Below are positions 51,744 through 60,231 of a stretch of 64,000 bases of DNA, piece by piece. Origin of the DNA: Rhodococcus oryzae (GTDB lineage: Bacteria; Actinomycetota; Actinomycetes; Mycobacteriales; Mycobacteriaceae); contig NZ_SUMD01000010.1 in the NCBI RefSeq assembly GCF_005049235.1, positions 124,001-188,000 on the forward strand. The letters run 5' to 3'. The notes below the pieces were generated by a model. That model was not told the origin of the DNA and made no database searches. It saw nothing but the letters and a program-made list of their open reading frames with translations. Position numbers and translations under genes: made by a program. The number at the start of each line of letters is the position of its first letter. The first letter of the stretch is position 1.

Positions 51744-52325
51744 GTGTCTAGCGAAGCCAAGTTCGAATCCACTCGCCGGCGCCTGACCGAACAGCAGGCC
51801 GAGACCGTCGACAAGCTGACCACGGCCGCGGTCGCGGTGCTGCGTGAGCAGGGATTCTCGGGCCTCACCGTGCGCATGGTGGCGGCGGAGGCGGGCGTCG
51901 CCGCGGCCACCGCGTACACCTACTTCTCGTCGAAGAGCCACCTCGTCGCGGAGGTGTTCTGGCGGCGCCTGAACGAGGTCCCGCGGGAGGTGCCCACCGA
52001 CCTCGATCCGGTCGCCCGGGTCTGCCGGGTGCTGCGCGATGTCGCGCTGCTCGTCTCCGACGAGCCCGCCCTGGCCGCGGCGAGCACCACGGCGATCCTG
52101 GGCAACGACCCCGACGTCGAGCACCTGCGCCTGCGGATCGGCATGGACATCCGGGGCCGGCTGATCGCCGCACTCGGCCCGGGGCACGCCCCGGAGGTGC
52201 TCGACGCGCTCGAGATCGCGTGGTCCGGCGCGCTGGTCCGGGCCGGCATGGGCTACGAGTCGTACGAGCAGATCGCCGACCGGCTCGAGACCACCGCCAA
52301 GCTCATCATGGCGGGGCAGAAGTAG
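51744..52325 (+). CDS. TetR family transcriptional regulator
   Basis: A 193-aa TetR regulator. The helix-turn-helix is LTVRMVAAEAGVAAATAYTYF, followed by SSKSHLVAEVFWRRL; the ligand domain is unspecific. GTG start at 51744. It follows the enoyl-CoA hydratase gene and converges on the CocE-like gene (10 nt apart); likely control of acyl-CoA metabolism is inferred. Confidence 0.85.
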   Translation: MSSEAKFESTRRRLTEQQAETVDKLTTAAVAVLREQGFSGLTVRMVAAEAGVAAATAYTYFSSKSHLVAEVFWRRLNEVPREVPTDLDPVARVCRVLRDVALLVSDEPALAAASTTAILGNDPDVEHLRLRIGMDIRGRLIAALGPGHAPEVLDALEIAWSGALVRAGMGYESYEQIADRLETTAKLIMAGQK

Positions 52326-52335
52326 CCCCGCGCCG

Positions 52336-54390
52336 CTACCAGGCGCTCGCCCCGACCAGCGGCAGGTTCAGGAAGCTGGGCCGCTCCGGCGACAGCTGCA
52401 CGTGCTGCGGCCGGTTCTGGCCGTCGGCCATCATCGGGCCGAGCGGCAGGTACCGGGGGACGCTGGCGGCATAGACGTCCACCCGCAGCCGGTGCCCCGG
52501 CTTGAGCAGCGCGTCGGTGGGCACCAGGTTGATGTCCACCGGCGTCACCTGGCCCGGGATGACGGGCTTGCGCGCGGACACCGTGAGCTTGTGGTGCGGC
52601 TCGGCGTAGTCCCCGTTCGCCGACCGCTGGCTCTGCGCCTCGTCGACCTCGCGCAGCGACGCGGTGAGGGCGCCGTTGGTGAGCGTGGTCGAGGTGCCGT
52701 CGGGCGCAACGTCATTGAGGGTGACCGCCCAGAAGCCGTCGGGTGCGTCGAGGACCGTCTCCAGGTGCAGGTTCACCGGCCCGGACAGTTCGGTCGGCTC
52801 CGCGACCGGGGCGCTGGTGAACGCGAGCCCCTCGGCCTCCTGGAACCGGGAGTCCTTGCTGCACACCGAGCCCAGGATCACGGTCATGCCCGCGGTCCCC
52901 TGCGCGCCGTCGCGGGAGCAGAACCCGCGCAGCCCGGGGGCGGCCGTGAGCCGCGCCGAACTCTGGGGCGTTGCCGCGACGAGGCTGCCGTCGCGCGCGG
53001 CGTGGCCCGCGGTCCCGCTCGGCGCGTCCGAGAGGTACATCCGCTGGTACTCCACGCCCGCACGGGGGAACTGGTCGGTGGTCGTCCAGCCGTTGCCCTG
53101 CTGGTACAGCGTTACCGGGCCGTAGCGGTCGATGCCGTTGTCGATTCCCTTGAGCCACTTGTCGAACCAGGCCCGCTCGAGGACGTCGAGTCGCGGCGGG
53201 GCGCCCGCCTCGCCGAATCCGCCACCGAAGGTGACGTGGTAGTTGTCGCTCATGATCAGCTGCTTCTGCCCGGCGGGGAGCGGGATCGCGTTGTAGACGC
53301 GGGGCTCGCTGTTGGCGAAGATGTCGTGCCAGGCGCCGTAGAGCATGGTGGGCACCGCGATGTTCTCCACGTTGGCCTTCCGCTCCTGATAGAAGGTGCC
53401 GTCCTGCGCGACGCCCAGCGTGGTGGGATCGAGATCGTTCACCGTCGGGGCTGTCATCGCCTCGCCGAGCTCGGCGATCAGGGTGAGCGGGTCGCGCAAC
53501 CGGTCCTGCAGCCACTGCTGGTCGAACCGTCCCTGCACGAGGGACTGCACGTCGGGAATGAGCTTGGTCCCGTTGACGAGCGCGAGCCACAGCGGCATGA
53601 AGCCGACGCCGAGTCCGCCTCCGGTGCCGACGATGTCTCGGAGCAGGTCGTTCCCCGGCTCCATGGGGAAGATCGCCTTCAGCGCGGACGGCCGGTAGCC
53701 GGCGGCCTGCAGGGAGTTGATCCCGGAATAGGACACGCCTCCCATGCCGACCTTGCCGTTCGACCACGCCTGCTTGCTCATCCAGTCGATGATCTCGACG
53801 GAATCCTGCTGCTCACGCGGGCCGAGCGTCTGCCACTGCCCCTGCGAGAACCCGGTGCCGCGGGTGTCGACGACCACCTGCGTGTAGCCGCTGCGGATGA
53901 GGTCCCGGTTCACGGCGAAGACGCGCATGCCGCCGCCGGTGAGCACCTTCGCGGTCTCGCCGACGCCGTCGAGCGGGGTGCCGGCGAGGTCGTAGGAATT
54001 GACTAGGTCGACGAGGGTGTCCTCGAGCCCGGGCACGGCCATCATCGAGTCGACCAGGTTGCTGACCAGCTTGGTGTACGGCGTCACGTTCAGGATCGAC
54101 GGCATCTTGGTGTCGATCGGCTTGCCCGAGGCGTCCGCCGGCCGGTAGACGTTGCCCTTGAGCACCGTCCCGTCGCTCATCATGATCGGCACGTCCCAGT
54201 CGATCGCGACGACCGGGTACTCCGGCGGGGCGTCGGCGGTGGCCTGCCACTTCACGCCGTCCGCTCCCCCGCTCGGGTCGGCCGCCGCGACGCCGCCCGG
54301 CGCGACGGCGAGGCCGATCGCCATGGCGCCCGCCAGGGCAAGCGTTCCGGTCCGCGACAGCGACCCTCGTCGAGCCATCCGTGTCCGCAT
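52336..54390 (-). CDS. Secreted CocE/NonD-family S15 hydrolase
   Basis: A 684-aa exported hydrolase. A Sec signal peptide (MRTRMARRGSLSRTGTL..., hydrophobic core about 14-30, cleavage near AAADP) is clear. The alpha/beta core has the nucleophile GGVSYSGINSLQAAGY, the acid in YGAWHDIF and His in SDNYHVTFGG; the C-terminal beta domain (X-Pro dipeptidyl-peptidase C-terminal type) is at about 530-684. Natural substrates are unknown (peptides, esters). The promoter is in 54391-54567. Confidence 0.9.
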   Translation of the reverse strand: MRTRMARRGSLSRTGTLALAGAMAIGLAVAPGGVAAADPSGGADGVKWQATADAPPEYPVVAIDWDVPIMMSDGTVLKGNVYRPADASGKPIDTKMPSILNVTPYTKLVSNLVDSMMAVPGLEDTLVDLVNSYDLAGTPLDGVGETAKVLTGGGMRVFAVNRDLIRSGYTQVVVDTRGTGFSQGQWQTLGPREQQDSVEIIDWMSKQAWSNGKVGMGGVSYSGINSLQAAGYRPSALKAIFPMEPGNDLLRDIVGTGGGLGVGFMPLWLALVNGTKLIPDVQSLVQGRFDQQWLQDRLRDPLTLIAELGEAMTAPTVNDLDPTTLGVAQDGTFYQERKANVENIAVPTMLYGAWHDIFANSEPRVYNAIPLPAGQKQLIMSDNYHVTFGGGFGEAGAPPRLDVLERAWFDKWLKGIDNGIDRYGPVTLYQQGNGWTTTDQFPRAGVEYQRMYLSDAPSGTAGHAARDGSLVAATPQSSARLTAAPGLRGFCSRDGAQGTAGMTVILGSVCSKDSRFQEAEGLAFTSAPVAEPTELSGPVNLHLETVLDAPDGFWAVTLNDVAPDGTSTTLTNGALTASLREVDEAQSQRSANGDYAEPHHKLTVSARKPVIPGQVTPVDINLVPTDALLKPGHRLRVDVYAASVPRYLPLGPMMADGQNRPQHVQLSPERPSFLNLPLVGASAW

Positions 54391-54567
54391 CGCTACTCGA
54401 ACCCCCCATGGATTCTCCGGTGACGCTCGATCGCCCGGGTGGCCGCCGTCACAAACTTACTGGATAGTAACCACCCATATACCCGCCGTCAATACTGAAG
54501 TTAACCTCAATTCACCACCGCCGGGAACACGTATTGGCGTTGCGCGAGAACACAATTCGCCCCCAAC

Positions 54568-55047
54568 CTAGGCCCAGCCGACTCCCTGTCGCGCGGACTG
54601 GTGTTCGACCAGGCGCTCGACGAGGGCGATCAACGTCTCGCGCTCCCCCACGTCGAGCGGCGCGAGCAAATCCTCCTGCGCCTCGACCGCAAGTGCCCCC
54701 AGTCGCCGCTGGCGCCGACCCCCCTCGGGGGTGATCGTGACGACGTTGCGACGGCGGTCCACCGGATCCGGCTCGCGCACGAGATACCCGTCGCCCTCCA
54801 ATTCGCCGACCACGGCGGCGATATCGCTGCGGTCGAGGCGACAGAGGCGGCCGAGCGAGGCCTGACTGAGCTGTCCGCGCTCGGCGAGCGCGGACAGCAC
54901 CGAGTAGTGCCACCGGTGCGCCCCGGCCTCCGCCATCCGCTCGTTGAGCAGCCGCTGGGCGTGGATGCCCGCCTGCCCCATCAGCCAAGTCGGCGAGCGT
55001 CGCAGCGCGGTCGGCGGGCCGTCATCAATGGAGTCCATGTGCGCCAT
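54568..55047 (-). CDS. MarR family transcriptional regulator
   Basis: A 159-aa winged-helix repressor. The DNA-binding part is [50 protein letters not shown] (recognition helix and wing). The ATG at 55047 is chosen; ATG 55038 is close and TTAGG precedes the former, so the mRNA may be leaderless. It is divergent from the epoxide hydrolase gene and faces two matching inverted repeats, which implies direct control of that gene. Confidence 0.88.
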   Translation of the reverse strand: MAHMDSIDDGPPTALRRSPTWLMGQAGIHAQRLLNERMAEAGAHRWHYSVLSALAERGQLSQASLGRLCRLDRSDIAAVVGELEGDGYLVREPDPVDRRRNVVTITPEGGRRQRRLGALAVEAQEDLLAPLDVGERETLIALVERLVEHQSARQGVGWA

Positions 55048-55057
55048 CCTAATAACC

Positions 55058-55101
55058 GTTGGCTCCACCAACAAGTTCTGTTATCGTTGGCGCCACCAAC
55101 G
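55058..55101. promoter_or_regulatory. Two inverted-repeat operators for MarR
   Basis: GTTGG-N5-CCAAC (55058-55072) and CGTTGG-N5-CCAACG (55085-55101), 28 bp centre to centre. They lie between the divergent MarR and epoxide hydrolase genes. Confidence 0.75.
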
Positions 55102-55120
55102 ATCAACGCAGGAGGTTCCG

Positions 55121-56251
55121 ATGCCCGACACGACCATCAGCCCGTACCGGATCGACATCCCGCAGTCCGCGCTCGACGACCTACACGACCGGTTGACCCG
55201 CACCCGCTGGCCCGACGAGCTCGACGACGCCGGCTGGGACTACGGCATCCCGCTCGGCCGGATGCGGGAGCTGGCCGACTACTGGCGCGACGGATACGAC
55301 TGGCGCGCCCACGAGGCCGCCATCAACCAGCACCCGCAGTTCGTCACCGAGATCGACGGCGCCACCGCGCATTTCCTGCACGTCCGCTCCCCCGAGCCCG
55401 ACGCGACGCCACTGATCCTCACCCACGGCTGGCCGGGCTCGTTCATCGAATTCCTCGACGTCATCGGCCCGCTGTCCGACCCCCGCACGCACGGCGGCGA
55501 TCCCGCGGACGCCTTCCACCTGGTGATCCCGTCGATCCCCGGCTTCGGACCCTCCGGCCCCACCCGGGACCGTGGCTGGGACACCGCCCGCGTCGCCCGC
55601 GCCTTCGCCGAGCTGATGAACTGGCTGGGATACGAGCGATACGGCGCTCAGGGCGGCGACTGGGGCTCGGGCGTCTCCCAGCAGCTCGCAATCGTGGCCC
55701 CCGAGAACGTGATCGGCGTGCACGTCAACTACCTGCCGCACGGGCCCGTCGCGACCGAGAGGCTCTCTGACGACGACGCCGCGCGGGTCGAGGTCATCCG
55801 GGACTTCCTCGCCAACAGGCCCGGCTACATGCAGATGCAGGCCACCCGCCCGCAGACCATCGCCTACTCACTCACCGACTCGCCGTCCGGGCAGCTGGCC
55901 TGGATCGCCGACAAGGTCCGGGAGTGGACCGACCCGGCGCACCCGCTGCCGGACGACACGCTGCTGACCGACGTCTCACTGCACTGGTTCTTCGGCACCG
56001 CCGGCTCCTCGGCACGGCTGACGTTCGAGTCCGGCGGGCCGCGCAGCGACGGACCGACCGGCGTCGCACCGCTCGGGATGGCGGTGTTCGCGCACGACAT
56101 CGTCCGTCCGGTCCGCAGCATCTCGGAGAAGGCGCACCCGACCCTGGTGCACTGGAGCGAGTTCGACGAGGGCGGACACTTCGCGGCGCTGGAGGTGCCG
56201 GAGCTGCTGGTGGGCGACGTGCGGGCGTTCTTCCGTGGCCTGCGCGGATAG
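55121..56251 (+). CDS. Epoxide hydrolase (EHN domain, alpha/beta hydrolase)
   Basis: A 376-aa microsomal-type epoxide hydrolase, opening epoxides to diols. The N-terminal lid ([25 protein letters not shown]) is the EHN domain; HGWPGS forms the oxyanion hole, QGGDWGSGV holds the nucleophilic Asp, and [10 protein letters not shown] the catalytic His. AGGAGG lies 6 nt upstream of the ATG. Under the divergent MarR regulator; xenobiotic detoxification or lipid epoxide catabolism is inferred. Confidence 0.92.
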   Translation: MPDTTISPYRIDIPQSALDDLHDRLTRTRWPDELDDAGWDYGIPLGRMRELADYWRDGYDWRAHEAAINQHPQFVTEIDGATAHFLHVRSPEPDATPLILTHGWPGSFIEFLDVIGPLSDPRTHGGDPADAFHLVIPSIPGFGPSGPTRDRGWDTARVARAFAELMNWLGYERYGAQGGDWGSGVSQQLAIVAPENVIGVHVNYLPHGPVATERLSDDDAARVEVIRDFLANRPGYMQMQATRPQTIAYSLTDSPSGQLAWIADKVREWTDPAHPLPDDTLLTDVSLHWFFGTAGSSARLTFESGGPRSDGPTGVAPLGMAVFAHDIVRPVRSISEKAHPTLVHWSEFDEGGHFAALEVPELLVGDVRAFFRGLRG

Positions 56252-56259
56252 GAGCGGCG

Positions 56260-56712
56260 TCAGGGCCGGCGGTGCAGGTACAGCTCGGTGAGCAGGCTGA
56301 ACACCGCCCGGCCCTGCGCGTCCGCCAGCTGACCGGTCGTGGTCACCAGCCCGCGGCCGCGGTCGTCCAGTTCGACCTCGTCGATCACCAGCAGTCCGGT
56401 CAGCACGTCACCGGGGCGCACGGGACGCAGGAACCGGACGTCGCGCAGCCCGCGAGCGCCGATCACGCTCCAGTGCCGATATGCGCCGAGCACCGCCAGC
56501 CGCTGGTAGACGGCGGTGGTGTACATACCGCTGGCGATCAGTCCGCCGAAGTAGCCGTCGGCGGCCGCCTCCGCGTCGAGATGCGAGTCCTGCGGATCCC
56601 ACACGGTCGAGAAGTCCACCATCTCCGACTCGCCGACGGTATGCGAGCCGAGATCGATGACGTCGCCGACCATCAGGTCCTCGGCGTACTTCACCTCGTC
56701 CATGACGTCCAT
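56260..56712 (-). CDS. MaoC-like hot-dog hydratase
   Basis: A 150-aa MaoC/R-hydratase-like protein. The region WDPQDSHLDAEAAADGYFGGLIASGMYTTAVYQRL carries the Asp and His of the hydratase motif. It probably hydrates enoyl-CoA. ATG 56712 preferred; ATG 56703 is in frame. It ends 8 nt from the stop of the converging epoxide hydrolase. Confidence 0.82.
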   Translation of the reverse strand: MDVMDEVKYAEDLMVGDVIDLGSHTVGESEMVDFSTVWDPQDSHLDAEAAADGYFGGLIASGMYTTAVYQRLAVLGAYRHWSVIGARGLRDVRFLRPVRPGDVLTGLLVIDEVELDDRGRGLVTTTGQLADAQGRAVFSLLTELYLHRRP

Positions 56713-56814
56713 CGTGCCAGGACACCGGCCAAATGCCGTCAAACTCGCGATCCCGTCTCACAGTGTCGGACGTGACTGCCACACTGCGCGCAACCGACCG
56801 GAGGGGGCATCACG

Positions 56815-57195
56815 ATGCGGGGACTGGTGGCAACGGCTCGAACTCAGGGGCAGCGAGACAACGACTTCGATTTCTGCGTCGAAGGCGAACTCGTGTGGAT
56901 TGGCCTCGTATGTGCCAGGGACGAAGCCGATCCCGACGGTGGCTGCGGTTGCGGACGGGCATTCAGCGGCCTCAACTCGCACCGCGCCACCACCACTGCC
57001 CGAGTGGCCGAACTCGCAGGGTTCACAGGAGACGACTACGTCGAGGCACTCCGATCCGGGCTCGCGCAGGCCGGGTGGCCGCCGAACCTCGCAGGCGAGC
57101 TGGCGGGCGACATGCTTGCGATCGCGGCGCACTGGCCGGCGGGAACCGTGATCGAGCGGCGACTCGACCAGTTCCAGGCACGAGGGGCAACCTAG
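56815..57195 (+). CDS. Unknown small protein with Cys motif
   Basis: A 126-aa protein not recognised: FCVEGELVWIGLVCARDEADPDGGCGCGRAFSGLNSHRATTTARVAEL. The GGCGCGR pair of cysteines plus an upstream Cys suggests metal binding. A helical C-terminus ends in ERRLDQFQA. Its family is probably actinobacteria-specific. Confidence 0.7.
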   Translation: MRGLVATARTQGQRDNDFDFCVEGELVWIGLVCARDEADPDGGCGCGRAFSGLNSHRATTTARVAELAGFTGDDYVEALRSGLAQAGWPPNLAGELAGDMLAIAAHWPAGTVIERRLDQFQARGAT

Positions 57196-57197
57196 AA

Positions 57198-57251
57198 GCC
57201 TGGGCACGCCCGCTCGCCCGACCATCGGAGCAGGCGAGCGGACACCCAGGC
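57198..57251. terminator. Two-stem hairpin between converging genes
   Basis: GCCTGGG (57198-57204) pairs with CCCAGGC (57245-57251), and CCGCTCGCC (57210-57218) with GGCGAGCGG (57233-57241). It sits between two converging stops and should terminate both. Confidence 0.75.
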
Positions 57252-57256
57252 CGTTG

Positions 57257-58204
57257 CTAGACGCTCGCGCCCGACCGACTCACCTCCACGGCCTCGCCGA
57301 TCCACGGCACCACGGCCGCGCGCACGTCGACCGGCCTCGACAGCAGCCCGTTGGCGGCCAACAACTCCCCCGCACGCTGCTGCTCGTCGAGGAACGCCTC
57401 GCTGACCCGGTTCAGGCCGAACGGGCGGCCACGCAGCGCGCGCTCCCAGCGGTCCAGGTCCGCCCGATCGCCCCGGGCGAGGGCATCGTCGACGAAGTAC
57501 TGCGCGGCCTCGCGCGGGTTGGCCTCGATCCACGCGTCGGACTCCTGCAGGGCCGAGATGACCGCCTCGAGCGCCTCGCGGTTGTTCTCCGCGAAATCCC
57601 TGCGGGTGAACCACAGCGACGGATGACTGAACAGCGATTCGGTGTCCACGAGGGTCCGCAGCTCGTGGGACTTCTCGAGCGCCTCGAGGCCCGGGTAGGC
57701 CCCGACCCACGCGTCCAGGTCGCCGCGCAGCAGCGCCTCGGCGCCGTCGTTCACTCCGGTGTCGACCGGTTCGACGTCGGCCCAGCTGAGCCCGGCGATC
57801 TCCAGCGCGAACAACAGCAGCGTGGTCTGCCAGGAGCCGTGCGCGATTCCCACCCGCTTGCCGCCCAGGTCCGCGGCGGTCTCGATGCCCGAGCTCGCGA
57901 GGGCCACCAGTCGGCCGTTCTCCACGCGGGGTCCGGAGATGCCGATGTAGACCACGTCGTGGCCCTTGGCGAGCGCGGTCAGCGGCGGGGTGAATCCGGT
58001 GCCGATCACGTCGTAGCCGCCCTCCGTGAACAGCCAGTCGGAGTGCAGGCTCGGCAGACCGGTCTTGGGATTCACCCGCTCCGCCTCCGGAAGGGCGCGC
58101 AGGTCAACCCATTCCACGTCGGGCAGCGCCTTTTCGAGGATGCCGCGGTGACGCAGGACGAACAGGGAGTTGTTGTGCGGGAAGTAGCCGACGCGAACGG
58201 TCAT
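57257..58204 (-). CDS. SBP-fold protein of the sulfonate operon, no signal peptide
   Basis: A 315-aa type II periplasmic-binding-fold protein, SsuA/NMT1-like: VRVGYFPHNNSLFVLRHRGILEKALPDVEWVDL, then YDVIGTGFTPPLTALAKGHDVVYIG, AADLGGKRVGIAHGS and LLLFALEIAGLSWADVEPVD. The fold starts at residue 2, so there is neither signal peptide nor lipobox. It may be a cytoplasmic enzyme of the DszB type rather than a transporter component, although the DszB-like Cys motif is absent here. CGAGGAGAA ribosome site. Last gene of the operon. Confidence 0.78.
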   Translation of the reverse strand: MTVRVGYFPHNNSLFVLRHRGILEKALPDVEWVDLRALPEAERVNPKTGLPSLHSDWLFTEGGYDVIGTGFTPPLTALAKGHDVVYIGISGPRVENGRLVALASSGIETAADLGGKRVGIAHGSWQTTLLLFALEIAGLSWADVEPVDTGVNDGAEALLRGDLDAWVGAYPGLEALEKSHELRTLVDTESLFSHPSLWFTRRDFAENNREALEAVISALQESDAWIEANPREAAQYFVDDALARGDRADLDRWERALRGRPFGLNRVSEAFLDEQQRAGELLAANGLLSRPVDVRAAVVPWIGEAVEVSRSGASV

Positions 58205-58251
58205 GGGAAAGTTCTCCTCGAAAAATGGGGTTGGGAGGGCGCTTCGCGCCT

Positions 58252-58309
58252 GTGCGCGGTTGACGAGTGTGAGGACTCGTCAACCGCGCACGGGCGGCGG
58301 AGCCGCCTA
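58252..58309. repeat. Palindromic repeat element, copy 1
   Basis: A 58-bp unit with a perfect 17-bp stem (58252-58268 with 58275-58291, loop 6) and a second small stem GGCGGC-GGA-GCCGCC. It matches 59061-59118. It lies between the aldolase-like stop and the SBP start; its outer edge supplies the TAG stop. Confidence 0.75.
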
Positions 58310-59014
58310 GACGAGTCCGCGGCGGCGGGCCTCGTCGACGAGGCCGCTGCGGGACCACTGCGCGACCAGGTTGGTCTTGTCGAATTCGACCGTGCCGCCG
58401 ACGGACTCGCCGATGGCCTGGTACTGGGCGCCCTCCTCGAGCAGCACCACGAACTTGGCCAGCTCGAGCAGGCCCGCCCGGCCGATCACGTTGACGCCGC
58501 CGTTGGCCTCGAAGATCGCGGCCAGGTCGGGGTCGCGCACCAGTTCGCCGAGGATGAAGTCGCCCGCGCCGATGCTGCGGTCGATGTGCGGCGGGATCTC
58601 TCGGGACAGGGTGAGCCGCTGCGAGGCCGCGTAGCGGATCGGCAGACTCTTGTGGGTCTGAGCGAAGCCGCCCAGCCACGGGGTGTGCACGTGCACGATC
58701 GAGGTGATCTCCTGGTGCTCGCGGAACACCTTCGCGTAGCCCGTGACGAAGCCGGCGGAGCCGCGGCCGGAGAGCACCTCGCCGTCGAAGGTCGCGACGA
58801 CGGGCTCGATGGTGCGGTCGTCGGCCCAGGGCCCGGGCTCGTTGAGCGCGACGGCGATCTCCTCGCCGGGCACCCGCTCGACGAAGTTGACGGTGCCGTT
58901 GGCGGAGACGGTGCCGGTCTCGCGGAAGACGCGGAACGCCTTCTCCGCGTCGCGGGTGGCGCTCGCGACGAAGGCCGCGACGGTCTCGCTGATACGGGAT
59001 TCGGTGGTGGTCAT
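58307..59014 (-). CDS. Class II aldolase/adducin family protein
   Basis: A 235-aa class II aldolase-like protein: FDGEVLSGRGSAGFVTGYAKVFREHQEITSIVHVHTPWLGGFAQTHKSLPIRYAASQ with the HVHTP zinc-type motif, and a C-terminal helix LVAQWSRSGLVDEARRRG. Substrates could be sugar-phosphate or dihydroxy acids released after desulfonation. AGGAG precedes the ATG at 59014. The stop codon lies at the edge of the palindromic repeat. Confidence 0.82.
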   Translation of the reverse strand: MTTTESRISETVAAFVASATRDAEKAFRVFRETGTVSANGTVNFVERVPGEEIAVALNEPGPWADDRTIEPVVATFDGEVLSGRGSAGFVTGYAKVFREHQEITSIVHVHTPWLGGFAQTHKSLPIRYAASQRLTLSREIPPHIDRSIGAGDFILGELVRDPDLAAIFEANGGVNVIGRAGLLELAKFVVLLEEGAQYQAIGESVGGTVEFDKTNLVAQWSRSGLVDEARRRGLV

Positions 59015-59043
59015 GGGTTTCTCCTGGTGAAATTCGAAAGTGG

Positions 59044-60231
59044 TCAGGGGGTGAGGAGCCGTGCGCGGTTGTCGAGTCCCTGGACTCGCGAAGCGCGCAC
59101 GGGCGGCGGAGCCGCCTGGAGCAGCGGGAGGACCTCCTCGCCGACGCGGTAGGCCTCCTCGAGGTGCGGGTTGCCCGCGAGGATGAACGCGTCGACGCCG
59201 AGCTCGCGCAGCTCGTCGAGCCGCTGCGCGACCTGCTCGTAGCTGCCGACCAGGCCGAAGGCTGGACCGCCGCGGATCAGGCTGAACCCGGCCCAGACGT
59301 TCGGCTGCACCTCGAGATCGCGGTAGCCGGTGATGGTCTCCGGCACCCAGCCCTTGATCCTGGCCGCGCCGACCGAGTCGCCCTGGGCGGCCCGGTTGGC
59401 GGCCGCGCGGTCGACGAACGCCCAGCCCTTCGCCACCTCGGCCCAGGCCGCCTCCTCGGTGTGCCGGGCGACGACGTCGATCCGGACCGCGAACTTCGGT
59501 GTGCGGCCCAGCTTCTCCGCGTGGGTGCGGACGCCGTCGAACTTGGCGCGCAGGTCGCCGAAGGGCTCCAGCCAGGACAGGTAGTAGTCGCTGTGCAGCC
59601 CGGCGGCGCCGACCGCGGCGGCCGAGGAGCCCGAGAAGTAGACCTCCGGGAACGGCTGGCCGGCGAGGCCGGGCGGCAGCGCGGCCCCCGCGGTCTGGAA
59701 GAACCGGCCGTCGTGGTCGTAGGGCTCGCCGTCCCACACCCCGCGCAGCACGTCGAGGAACTCGCTGGTGCGCGCGTACCGGTCGTCGTGGTTCACCTTG
59801 TCGCCCCACCACAGCTGCGCCGGTCCCCCGCCGCCGCTGATGATGTTGTAGACGAGCCGGCCGCCGGTGGCCCGCTGCAGGCTCGCCGACATCCGCGCCG
59901 CCTGCACGGGATGCAGGAACCCGGGCTGGAAGGCGACCATGAACCGATAGGTGGTGGTCTCGCGGGCCAGCGCCGCCGCCACCGCCCACGGGTCCTCGGT
60001 GACCGGGAACGAGGGCAGCAGGCCGCCGAGGAACCCGGCCGACTCCGACGCCTTGGCCACCGCCGCCATGTGGTCGATGTAGCCGTAGCCGTCGAGTTCG
60101 CCGCCGCGGATCGCGGGCGCGATGTTGCCGGGGCCGTGGCCGTTCGCCTCGCCGCGGTTGTATCGGCGCGGGGTGCGCAGCGACGCGTGGTCGCCCTCCA
60201 TCCCGATGCGCCAGTAGAAGTCGATGCTCAT
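59044..60231 (-). CDS. ssuD: FMNH2-dependent alkanesulfonate monooxygenase, SsuD-like
   Basis: A 395-aa LLM-class flavin monooxygenase that would release sulfite from alkanesulfonates using FMNH2 and O2. It follows SsuD closely: LVYNIISGGG, YFSGSSAAAVGAAGLHSDYYLSWLEP, NVWAGFSLIRGG, LVGSYEQVAQRL and ILAGNPHLEEAYRVGEEVLPLL. The last ~25 residues (APPPVRASRVQGLDNRARLLTP) are encoded by a palindromic repeat, extending the natural C-terminus. Its ATG overlaps the stop of the upstream LLM gene (ATGA). Confidence 0.88.
   Translation of the reverse strand: MSIDFYWRIGMEGDHASLRTPRRYNRGEANGHGPGNIAPAIRGGELDGYGYIDHMAAVAKASESAGFLGGLLPSFPVTEDPWAVAAALARETTTYRFMVAFQPGFLHPVQAARMSASLQRATGGRLVYNIISGGGGPAQLWWGDKVNHDDRYARTSEFLDVLRGVWDGEPYDHDGRFFQTAGAALPPGLAGQPFPEVYFSGSSAAAVGAAGLHSDYYLSWLEPFGDLRAKFDGVRTHAEKLGRTPKFAVRIDVVARHTEEAAWAEVAKGWAFVDRAAANRAAQGDSVGAARIKGWVPETITGYRDLEVQPNVWAGFSLIRGGPAFGLVGSYEQVAQRLDELRELGVDAFILAGNPHLEEAYRVGEEVLPLLQAAPPPVRASRVQGLDNRARLLTP
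59061..59118. repeat. Palindromic repeat element, copy 2 (inside the SsuD-like gene)
   Basis: 58-bp copy of the unit at 58252-58309, differing mainly in the long stem. It encodes the C-terminal tail of the SsuD-like protein. Confidence 0.75.
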
